A stretch of DNA of 64,000 nt from CAVYTF01 sp963771435 (GTDB taxonomy: Bacteria > Bacteroidota > Bacteroidia > Chitinophagales > Chitinophagaceae), in contig CAVYTF010000001.1 of NCBI GenBank assembly GCA_963771435.1, positions 119,738-183,737 of the forward strand, given 5' to 3'. The notes under the pieces are model-generated. The model searched no databases. It saw nothing but the letters and a program-made list of their open reading frames with translations, and was not told the DNA's origin. Each line of letters opens with the position of its first letter. Position 1 is the first letter of the stretch. Positions 1 through 6,990 of this stretch are shown here, piece after piece. The position numbers and the translations under genes are program-made.

Positions 1-17
1 TTAATCAGATCAAGGAA

Positions 18-596
18 ATGATTTTACCTATTGTTGCATACGGCGCAGCCGTTTTAAGGAAGAAAGCTGTGGATATTAATACGGATTATCCCGGGCTTGA
101 GAAGTTGATAGCAGACATGTGGGAAACCATGTATGCCAGTAACGGTGTGGGGCTTGCTGCCCCACAGGTAAACAAAGACATCCGCCTTTTTGTAATGGAC
201 AGTGAGCAGATCTTCAAAAACCAGGAAGAGGAAGACAAAGGAAAATACAATGATGAACCTGGCTTTAAACGAATATTTATTAATGCGCATTTAGTGGAAT
301 TGGATGGAGAAGAATGGCCTTACAATGAAGGCTGCCTCAGTATCCCAAAGATAAGGGAAGATGTGGAGCGCCCAGAACAAATAACACTACAGTATCTAGA
401 TGAAAAATTTCAACCTTATACAGAAACCTTTACAGGTATTTCTGCCCGCATTATCCAGCATGAATATGACCATATTGAAGGAAAACTCTTTATAGATTAT
501 CTCAAGCCTTTCAAAAGAAAATTGCTTAAGGGCAAACTTGCCGACATCAGCAAGGGGAACATCAAAACCGATTATAAAATGGTTTTTCCTAAATGA
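18..596 (+). CDS. def: peptide deformylase
   Basis: Removes the N-terminal formyl group from nascent proteins; a cytoplasmic metalloenzyme. All three family motifs are visible in the 192-residue product: GVGLAAPQ (43-50), EGCLS (104-108, metal-binding Cys) and HEYDH (148-152, two metal-binding His and the catalytic Glu). A charged insert around residues 65-82 (lysine, glutamate and aspartate rich) precedes the second motif; I believe such inserts occur in Bacteroidota deformylases. The stop codon overlaps the start of the next gene by 4 bp (ATGA), so the two are probably co-transcribed and translationally coupled. Confidence 0.97.
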   Translation: MILPIVAYGAAVLRKKAVDINTDYPGLEKLIADMWETMYASNGVGLAAPQVNKDIRLFVMDSEQIFKNQEEEDKGKYNDEPGFKRIFINAHLVELDGEEWPYNEGCLSIPKIREDVERPEQITLQYLDEKFQPYTETFTGISARIIQHEYDHIEGKLFIDYLKPFKRKLLKGKLADISKGNIKTDYKMVFPK

Positions 597-1521
597 GAAC
601 CTGCTACATCTTAGCGTTCATTTTTCTTGCACATATTTGTTCTGCACAGGATACTGCTGTTGTTTTTGAAGGCGCGAAAGTGATGTTGCCGGAAGTGATC
701 ATCCGCAATAATCTTGATTATAAAACAATCCTCAACCAAATAAAAAACGACACCACTTTTTACAAAGCCTTTCGCAATCTGCATGTTGTTGAATATTCCT
801 CTTACAACAACATTTTGATAAAAGATAAAAAGGGTGATAACCTTGCAACCTACTACAGTAAAACAAGACAGCACCGAAGCAACGGCTGCCGTGCTACTGA
901 AGTGCTTGAGCAAAAAACTACCGGTGATTTCTTCAATCCTGACAGCAGTTACAACTATGTTACCGCGGAAATGTTTGCTTCCCTGTTTTTTGCAAAAGGG
1001 AGCGTTTGCGGTGAAAACAATATTGTTGCGGGTCATGAGTTCAACCCGGACAATAAAAGCGGGATGGAGAAGCGCAAAGAGCAGCTAAAAATGCTTTTCT
1101 TCAACCCGGGAAGAAGATCCCGGGGATACCCTTCATTGGCAATAAACTGGATCTGTATGATGAAGATGCAGCAAAACTTTATGACTATAAGCTGGAGTAT
1201 GTTGACGACAAAGGCATTCCTGCGTACAAGTTTACTATTACTAAAAAAGAAGGGCTTGGCTTTTTTAAAAGTGGTGATGTAGTTGTGGATGAGATGACGA
1301 CATGGTTTAACACGAAAAACATGGAGGTGCTTGGACGTAATTATTCTCTTAGCTATGGGGCGGGGGTGTATGATTTTGATGTGAACATGGAGGTGGAAAT
1401 GACACATAGTGGGGATCTTCTGGTGCCACAGACGCTTCGTTATAAAGGGAATTTTGGAGTGGTGTTCAAGAAGCGCGAGCGTGGGGAGTTTACTGCGACG
1501 CTGTTTGACTTTAAGCAATAA
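593..1521 (+). CDS. secreted protein of unknown function, split by a frameshift
   Basis: Begins with a signal peptide (MRTCYILAFIFLAHICSAQ). The rest resembles a Bacteroidota family of secreted proteins of about 300 residues with no assigned function. The reading frame breaks near 1105-1115: residues up to KMLFFNPG are in one frame, and KKIPGIPFIGNKLDLYDED and everything after it to the stop at 1521 are in another. Restoring one G in the CCCGGG run rejoins them, and the rejoined protein is coherent to its end (KKRERGEFTATLFDF). The start overlaps def by 4 bp. The break is probably a sequencing deletion, though a real pseudogene cannot be excluded. Confidence 0.75.
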
Positions 1522-1640
1522 GCATGGTTCCCATAGGGTTGGGTGGTATGTACCATGGGTTTACCATGGATGTGGCATGGAGTTAAATCAGTATAAGTTC
1601 AGTATAACTACAGTATAAGTTCAGTATAACTAGGGTATAA
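1520..1640. repeat. 11-bp-period degenerate tandem array (11 units)
   Basis: The gap between two convergent genes can be written as eleven consecutive 11-mers from 1520 to 1640. Early units are ccatgggttta, ccatggatgtg and gcatggagtta; late units alternate gttcagtataa and ctacagtataa, giving a 22-bp higher-order period. The sequence drifts gradually from one unit type to the other while the period holds. It belongs with the 21-bp arrays elsewhere in the window. No coding potential is apparent. Confidence 0.7.
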
Positions 1641-1662
1641 GCCCGGTTATTTTGTTGTTTGT

Positions 1663-2517
1663 TCAGGAAGCGTTAATATTAAAAAGCGCGTTAAGTTCAG
1701 TATAAGAAATAATCTCAGATGCAAAACTGAAGGTTCCTTTTTGGGAAACTTCCTGGGCGGCTTTGATGAAAGCGTTGTAGGCTACTCTTGCTAATGAGGA
1801 GCCGAGGCTAACCCTTTTGACGCCAAGATCAGCGAGTTCGTTAAGTGTAAAGTTGGTGTTGCTTAACCCCATAATGACATTTACAGGCTTGGGGGTAAGT
1901 GCTGTTACAACTGTTTTAATCTCTTGATGGGTTTTTAGGCCGGGGGCAAAGAGGACGTCTGCGCCTGCTTCAGCATAGGCCTGCAAACGGCTGATGGTAT
2001 CTTTTAAATCGGGGCGGCCATGGATGAGATTTTCTGCTCTTGCTGTTAATGTGAAGGGGAAGGGAAGGCTGTGGGCTGCCTTAACTGCTGCTTTGATGCG
2101 CTCAACTGATAGTTCGAAGGGGTAGATGGGGTTTGCGGGGTTGCCTGTACTATCTTCGATAGAACCTCCTACAAGTCCTGCCTCCGCGGTGAGGAAGATG
2201 GTTTTGGCACAGGCTTCAGGATCATCGGCAAAACCATTTTCGAGGTCGGCGGAAACGGGAAGATTGGTTGCTGAAACGATTGCTCTTGCGTTTTCTAATG
2301 TCTCTTTACGGCTAACTACCCCTTGCCCATCAGGCTTGCCGAGAGAAAATGCCAGACCTGCACTGGTGGTGGCAAGGGCTTCAAAGCCAAGGCTTTCCAA
2401 TATTCTTGCAGAACCCCTGTCCCAAGGGTTGGGGATAACAAATATGCCGGACCGTTGGTGGAGGGCTTTAAAGGTGATCGCTTTTGCGAATTGTGAATTA
2501 TCAGTTGGTGTTTGCAT
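1663..2517 (-). CDS. isocitrate lyase/PEP mutase family enzyme
   Basis: A 284-residue TIM-barrel protein of the phosphoenolpyruvate mutase/isocitrate lyase superfamily. The family acts on C-C or P-C bonds of 2-oxo acid-type substrates with Mg2+. Supporting segments are VIPNPWDRGSARILESLGF near residue 27, LPVSADLENGF near residue 87 (equivalent to the acidic metal-binding motif), GSIEDSTG near residue 117 and LTARAENLIHGRPDL. The catalytic KKCGH-type loop of true isocitrate lyase is absent, so this is the short PEP-mutase-like subgroup, whose substrate cannot be read from sequence. It converges with the secreted-protein gene across the 11-bp array. Confidence 0.85.
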   Translation of the reverse strand: MQTPTDNSQFAKAITFKALHQRSGIFVIPNPWDRGSARILESLGFEALATTSAGLAFSLGKPDGQGVVSRKETLENARAIVSATNLPVSADLENGFADDPEACAKTIFLTAEAGLVGGSIEDSTGNPANPIYPFELSVERIKAAVKAAHSLPFPFTLTARAENLIHGRPDLKDTISRLQAYAEAGADVLFAPGLKTHQEIKTVVTALTPKPVNVIMGLSNTNFTLNELADLGVKRVSLGSSLARVAYNAFIKAAQEVSQKGTFSFASEIISYTELNALFNINAS

Positions 2518-2643
2518 TTAAATGTTATTTGTTTTTTACTGAATATTATATGCCTCTAAATTAAATATCTTATGAAGATAAAACAACACAATTTGTTCTC
2601 AATTTAAGCAATAAGTTTGTGTTTATCTCTAATCATTTCATCC

Positions 2644-2880
2644 ATGAGAATATATTTTCCAGGGGGCATTGTAGCAATCGTTATTGTGCTCTATTTTTTC
2701 TATTCAGTCAACAGGAGCAACAGGTTAAGAAGGCAAAACAGGCAGGATAAATTAGCAGAACGCCAAGAGGAATTATTACGGGTGCTTAGAAATAAGAAAA
2801 AGAAAATGGAACAAAACGAATCTGAACAACTTACAAAAGACAGTATACTGAATAAAGAGGAAGATTTTGGTACAAGCTAA
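2644..2880 (+). CDS. small single-pass membrane protein, hypothetical
   Basis: A 78-residue product from the ATG at 2644; a longer frame from a TTG at 2617 is possible. One hydrophobic helix (GGIVAIVIVLYFFYSV, residues 7-22) is followed by a very basic, probably coiled-coil cytoplasmic tail (RRQNRQDKLAERQEELLRVL, then a run of lysines). No family recognised. It stands alone, divergent from the PEP mutase-like gene, with about 125 bp of AT-rich sequence upstream. Confidence 0.5.
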   Translation: MRIYFPGGIVAIVIVLYFFYSVNRSNRLRRQNRQDKLAERQEELLRVLRNKKKKMEQNESEQLTKDSILNKEEDFGTS

Positions 2881-3057
2881 AAACTCATCATCATTTCCAT
2901 ATACATCCCTTGTACTTTCTATGTCAAACCCAGACGAAAGGGTAAGCAGAAGGGATGTAAATATCTCGTTTACGCATAATTGAAACAGCAAAACTAATTT
3001 GGAATATCAACTAATATCACAAACTTTGCTTTTTTTACAGCCCCGGCAAACAATTCT

Positions 3058-3642
3058 ATGACTTTAATTGAAGCGCTATTAGTCGCAGCATTAGGTGGGA
3101 TATTCACAAGTATCGCAATTCCTTTGTCAAGCTATTTTATAGTGAGACTTTTAAATAAATTTTTGGTATGTGTCAAAATAGACGAAAGAGATGAGTTTAA
3201 TTATAAAGTCTATAATATTAAAATACAAAACTGCTCATTAGTGACATTAAAAAATATGACCACGCAAGTGACTATAGACAATAACAAAAATGATATTATT
3301 TCTAATAGTAGAATCAAAATATTTTGTGAAAAAGCTAAAGTTGATAATGGACTATTATCATGGTCTAAAAATGTCAACAATAATAATTTCCCTCAAATTG
3401 ATATAAACCAAGGAGAGTCGCCTGATATAAATCTAATCAGGTATCATTTTGACGACCCACAAAATGCAATTGAAATAGCATCTGAACAAGGTTTTTTTGA
3501 TGGAAATAATAAATCAAGAACTGTATTAAATGCTAATCGTAATTACATGCTTAATGTATTAATTACAGGTGAAAATTTATGGCCAAAGAGAAGAACATTT
3601 ACGTTTAACCATACATCAAAACAACTTATAAAAAATAATTAA
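3058..3642 (+). CDS. hypothetical N-terminally anchored protein
   Basis: A 194-residue product with one N-terminal hydrophobic segment (ALLVAALGGIFTSIAIPLSSY, residues about 6-25), followed by a soluble, beta-rich, asparagine-rich domain. Family not recognised. The gene is clearly more AT-rich than the ribosomal genes that follow, which fits an accessory or acquired gene. No signal-peptide cleavage site or lipobox is seen, so the segment is more likely a membrane anchor with the remainder cytoplasmic or periplasmic. Confidence 0.55.
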   Translation: MTLIEALLVAALGGIFTSIAIPLSSYFIVRLLNKFLVCVKIDERDEFNYKVYNIKIQNCSLVTLKNMTTQVTIDNNKNDIISNSRIKIFCEKAKVDNGLLSWSKNVNNNNFPQIDINQGESPDINLIRYHFDDPQNAIEIASEQGFFDGNNKSRTVLNANRNYMLNVLITGENLWPKRRTFTFNHTSKQLIKNN

Positions 3643-3774
3643 TGTTTTACTTATAACTTGTTCTGGAAGCTATTAATTAACCTCGTCAACCCTAAAATAG
3701 TCAATTACCTCTGACAAATCATCTTCATAACAAAAAAACTTTACCTCATTTCTTTATTTTTTCAAATATTCCCT

Positions 3775-3782
3775 TACCTTTG
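3775..3782 (+). promoter_or_regulatory. probable -7 promoter element of the rplK operon
   Basis: The sequence tacctttg matches the Bacteroidota -7 consensus TAnnTTTG and lies 86 bp upstream of the rplK start. A clean -33 TTTG is not visible at the expected spacing, so only half of the promoter is supported. The implied leader is about 80 nt. Confidence 0.45.
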
Positions 3783-3868
3783 CCGCCCCAAAAGTTCTTT
3801 TGTTTAAGAATAGTTGAATTGGGAGTTCTGCAATAATTGCCGGACGCTATCACCAAAAAATTAATAAA

Positions 3869-4312
3869 ATGGCTAAAGAAATCACAGGCTTCGTAAAGCT
3901 GCAGGTTAAAGGCGGACAAGCCAACCCTGCACCTCCCGTAGGCCCTGCGCTCGGCTCCAAGGGCGTAAACATCATGGAGTTCTGCAAGCAGTTCAATGCA
4001 CGTACGCAGGACAAGATAGGCAAGATCGTTCCCGTTTTAATCACGGTTTATGCAGACAAGTCGTTCGATTTTGTCATCAAAACAGCTCCTGCATCTCTTC
4101 AATTACTGGAAGCTGCCAAAGTGCAAAAAGGTTCTAAAGAAAGCAACCGCGCAAAAGTTGGTAAAGTGACCTGGGCACAGGTGGAGGTTATTGCCAAAGA
4201 CAAAATGGCTGATCTCAATTGCTTTACCGTTGAAAGCGGGATGAAAATGGTGGCAGGCACAGCCCGCAGTTTGGGAATAACTGTGGAAGGCGCCGCACCA
4301 TGGGATAATTAA
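3869..4312 (+). CDS. rplK: 50S ribosomal protein L11
   Basis: A 147-residue L11, the protein of the GTPase-associated centre that binds 23S rRNA and the thiostrepton site. The proline-rich N-terminal loop (PAPPVGPALGSKGVNIMEFC) and the C-terminal rRNA-binding helix region (KMVAGTARSLGI) are intact. First gene of the rplK-rplA-rplJ-rplL cluster. The usual upstream partners (tRNA-Trp, secE, nusG) are not present; an AT-rich hypothetical gene precedes it instead. Confidence 0.98.
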   Translation: MAKEITGFVKLQVKGGQANPAPPVGPALGSKGVNIMEFCKQFNARTQDKIGKIVPVLITVYADKSFDFVIKTAPASLQLLEAAKVQKGSKESNRAKVGKVTWAQVEVIAKDKMADLNCFTVESGMKMVAGTARSLGITVEGAAPWDN

Positions 4313-4337
4313 TTAAAGAACCTTAAATTTATTTGCA

Positions 4338-5033
4338 ATGGCAACTCTGAATAAAAAAAGAAAAGTAGTGGAAGCAAAGGTGGATAAAACCAAAGCTTAC
4401 AACCTGAAAGATGCTTCTAGCTTAGTGAAACAAGTGAACACCACAAAGTTTGACAGTTCAGTCGATCTTCATATACGTTTGGGCATTGACCCTAAAAAGG
4501 CTGACCAGCAGGTGCGCGGAACAGTGACGCTGCCGCACGGAACGGGCAAAACAAAGCGTGTGCTGGTTCTTTGCCCGCCGGATAAAGAAGCGGATGCAAA
4601 AGCTGCAGGCGCTGACTATGCCGGTTTGGATGAATTTGTGACAAAGATAGAAGGCGGATGGGTGGATGTGGACGTGATCATCGCGACGCCTTCTGTGATG
4701 CCTAAAATTGGTAAATTGGGTAAAATATTAGGGCCGCGTAACCTGATGCCGAACCCTAAAACGGGTACGGTAACCAATGACGTGGCAGGCGCAGTGAACG
4801 AAGTGAAAGGCGGTAAGATCGCTTTTAAGGTGGATAAGGCAGGGATAGTTCATGCATCTATCGGGCGGGTGTCTTTTGCACCTGAAAAGCTTGCAGACAA
4901 TAGCCAGGAGCTTATTAATGCCATCCTGAAGCTGAAACCTTCTACTGCAAAGGGCATTTATGTGAAAGGCATCAGCTTAGCTAGTACGATGAGCCCAGGC
5001 ATTTCAATCGACACAAAATCTGTTCAGAATTAA
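4338..5033 (+). CDS. rplA: 50S ribosomal protein L1
   Basis: A 231-residue L1, which binds the L1 stalk of 23S rRNA and in many bacteria represses translation of its own operon. The signature GPRNLMPNPKTGTV is present around residue 131. It starts 25 bp after rplK in the same operon and has the family's usual length. Confidence 0.98.
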   Translation: MATLNKKRKVVEAKVDKTKAYNLKDASSLVKQVNTTKFDSSVDLHIRLGIDPKKADQQVRGTVTLPHGTGKTKRVLVLCPPDKEADAKAAGADYAGLDEFVTKIEGGWVDVDVIIATPSVMPKIGKLGKILGPRNLMPNPKTGTVTNDVAGAVNEVKGGKIAFKVDKAGIVHASIGRVSFAPEKLADNSQELINAILKLKPSTAKGIYVKGISLASTMSPGISIDTKSVQN

Positions 5034-5102
5034 AAATACATAGTCGAACGAGTAACGGAGTCCTTTAGGAGGAGGAGTTATGATCGATAAAAAATTACCG
5101 TT

Positions 5103-5630
5103 ATGACTAAAGATCAAAAAAACGAAGTGATAGGCGTTCTCAAAGAGAAATTCAGCCAATATAATAATTTTTACGTTACCAACACGGAGGCATTAACTGT
5201 TTCGCAGATCGGCAAACTACGCCGCATTTGTTTTAACAAGCAGGTGGAAATGAAAGTGGCTAAGAACACTTTGATACGCAAGGCGCTAGAGCAAATTGAC
5301 GATAAGAAATATGAAGGGGTGTATGAAAGCCTTAGTGGCGTGACTGCATTGCTTTTCAGTGAAGATGCAAAAGAGCCTGCATTGATCATCAGCACTTTCC
5401 GCACGGAAACAAAGACGGAAAAGCCAGTGCTGAAAGCGGCTTATATTGACAGTGCTGTATTTGTTGGCAACGATCAGTTGGAGGCATTGAAAACGCTGAA
5501 AAGCAAGAATGACCTTATTGGTGAGATCATTGGCTTGCTGCAATCGCCTATTAAGAATGTAATGAGCGGATTGAATGCTGGGAACAAGTTGGCAGGGTTG
5601 GTGAAGGCGCTGGAAGATAGATTGAATTGA
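5103..5630 (+). CDS. rplJ: 50S ribosomal protein L10
   Basis: A 175-residue L10, the base of the ribosomal stalk that anchors L7/L12 dimers. The N-terminal rRNA-binding part contains VEMKVAKNTLIRKALEQ, and the C-terminal helix that binds L7/L12 is present (SGLNAGNKLAGLVKALEDRL). A 69-bp leader separates it from rplA and contains a purine-rich stretch (ggaggaggagttatg). Confidence 0.97.
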   Translation: MTKDQKNEVIGVLKEKFSQYNNFYVTNTEALTVSQIGKLRRICFNKQVEMKVAKNTLIRKALEQIDDKKYEGVYESLSGVTALLFSEDAKEPALIISTFRTETKTEKPVLKAAYIDSAVFVGNDQLEALKTLKSKNDLIGEIIGLLQSPIKNVMSGLNAGNKLAGLVKALEDRLN

Positions 5631-5700
5631 GTAGTCAGCCTTGAGCTGTGAGCAATGAGCTTTTAACAATCAGTACTGATACTTTAAAAATAAAGCCTAC

Positions 5701-5764
5701 GCCTTGGGGCTTTTGTCAAGGCAAATTTTTTTAAACCATCCGCCGGAGTAAAACTGTGAAGGCG
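5701..5764 (+). promoter_or_regulatory. possible attenuator hairpins between rplJ and rplL
   Basis: Within the 150-bp rplJ-rplL spacer, gccttg (5701-5706) pairs with caaggc (5717-5722) and is followed by aaattttttt, a Rho-independent terminator shape. A second hairpin, ccgcc...ggcgg (about 5740-5764), sits just before rplL. Together they could lower or set read-through into rplL, whose product is needed at several copies per ribosome. This is inference from shape; the stems are short (5-6 bp). Confidence 0.4.
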
Positions 5765-5780
5765 GAAAAAATTTAAACAT

Positions 5781-6162
5781 ATGGCAGACTTAAAATCATT
5801 CGCAGACCAACTGGTTAACTTAACAGTAAAGGAAGTTAACGAACTGGCAAAAATTCTAAAAGAAGAGTACGGTATTGAACCGGCGGCGCCTGCCGTAGCG
5901 GTATCTTCAGGCGGTGGTGGCGCTGCGGCAGCTCCCGTTGTTGAAGAAACAAACAGCTTTTGATGTTATCCTAAAAGCTGCAGGCCCAAACAAGTTGCAG
6001 GTAGTTAAAATCGTTAAAGAATTAACCGGCCTCGGCTTGAAAGAAGCTAAAGACTTAGTGGATGGCGCACCTAAACCTATTAAAGAAGGTGTTGCTAAAA
6101 ATGAAGCTGAAGATATAGCGGCTAAGCTGAAAGAAGCAAGCGCTGAAGTAGAAATTAAATAA
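5781..6162 (+). CDS. rplL: 50S ribosomal protein L7/L12, frameshifted in this sequence
   Basis: Stalk protein that recruits translational GTPases. The N-terminal dimerisation domain (MADLKSFADQLVNLTVKEV) and alanine/glycine hinge are in one frame. The C-terminal factor-binding domain (FDVILKAAGPNKLQVVKIVK ... GLGLKEAKDLVDGAPKPIKE) is in the next. The switch is at about 5945-5952 (gaagaaacaaaca), where one extra A explains everything; removing it gives a normal protein of about 126 residues. Both halves are perfectly conserved and the gene is essential, so a base-call error is the best explanation. Confidence 0.93.
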
Positions 6163-6179
6163 TCTACTCGTTCTCAAAC

Positions 6180-6917
6180 TTATAAAACCTCATCCGAAAC
6201 GATGGGGTTTTTTATTTTGGCTTCAAATACTTTCCCAAAGTTGGTTTTCAACTTTTCTTTCACTTCTTTCATGTCTACCTCTCTGCCCAGTTCTTGTTTG
6301 AGGGAAGTGACTTTCTTGTTTTGGATGCCGCAGGGGATGATAAAATTAAAATAACTCAAGTCAGTATTTACATTGAGCGCGAAGCCATGCATGGTGACCC
6401 AACGGCTGCAACGGATGCCCATTGCGCAGATCTTTCTTTCCTTACCAAGGGTAGTTGTATCCAGCCATACGCCAGTTTCGCCTTTGCTACGCTCGCCCTG
6501 AAGACCGTAATCTGCAAGGGTTAAAATCATTACTTCTTCCAAACTGCGCAGGTACCAGCCAAGGTCTGTTTTAAAATTATCAAGGTCAAAGACTGGGTAG
6601 CCCACTATTTGTCCCGGTCCATGAAAAGTAATATCCCCGCCCCTGTTGATGTGGAAGTATTCAATGCCCTTGTCTTTACGTTCACCGGCAGCAATTAATA
6701 CATTATCTGCATTGCCATTCTTGCCTAAGGTATAAACAGGATAGTGCTCTACGAAGAGAAGATAGTTGGTGGTTGATGGTTGGTGGTTGGTAGTTAGTGT
6801 CGTTCCATATCTCATTTGCTTTATTCTCACAGTTTCCTGCAACAAGCTTTCCTGGTAATCCCAAACTTCTTTATATGCTTTTGTACCAAGGTCTTCAAAT
6901 AATATTTCCTTATTCAT
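6180..6917 (-). CDS. lipB: lipoyl(octanoyl) transferase
   Basis: Transfers the octanoyl group from acyl carrier protein to apo-lipoyl domains, the first step of lipoate synthesis. The product has 245 residues. Family signatures are LFVEHYPVYTLGKNG, HINRGGDITFHGPGQIVGYP (substrate-binding RGG...HGPGQ), RKICAMGIR with the catalytic Lys, and FNFIIPCGI with the catalytic Cys. Its 3' end is convergent with rplL and overlaps that gene's terminator. A short direct-repeat stretch (ttggtggttgatggttggtggt, near 6769-6790) encodes a Thr/Asn/Ser/Pro-rich insert close to the N-terminus, which is unusual for the family. Confidence 0.95.
   Translation of the reverse strand: MNKEILFEDLGTKAYKEVWDYQESLLQETVRIKQMRYGTTLTTNHQPSTTNYLLFVEHYPVYTLGKNGNADNVLIAAGERKDKGIEYFHINRGGDITFHGPGQIVGYPVFDLDNFKTDLGWYLRSLEEVMILTLADYGLQGERSKGETGVWLDTTTLGKERKICAMGIRCSRWVTMHGFALNVNTDLSYFNFIIPCGIQNKKVTSLKQELGREVDMKEVKEKLKTNFGKVFEAKIKNPIVSDEVL
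6183..6212 (+). terminator. Rho-independent terminator after rplL
   Basis: The stem aaaacctcatc / gatggggtttt is followed by a T-run (6203-6212), 20 bp after the rplL stop. It overlaps the last codons of the convergent lipB gene, so the C-terminus of LipB and the terminator share sequence. Confidence 0.7.
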
Positions 6918-6939
6918 ACTGCAAAGTTAACCGTAAAAT

Positions 6940-6968
6940 AAAAACCCCGCTTATTGCTAAACGGGGTT
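6940..6968 (-). terminator. Rho-independent terminator of the leucine-rich-repeat gene
   Basis: On the minus strand agaaccccg pairs with cggggttt across a short loop and is followed by a T-rich run. It lies about 25 bp beyond the stop of the secreted LRR gene and just upstream of lipB, separating the two transcripts. Confidence 0.7.
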
Positions 6969-6990
6969 CTATTCTTAAAGTTAAAACGTC

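Noticed and set aside
3643..3868. tRNA gene upstream of rplK
   Set aside because: The tRNA-Trp often found here was looked for; no cloverleaf, T-loop (GGTTCRA) or CCA end could be found in the gap.
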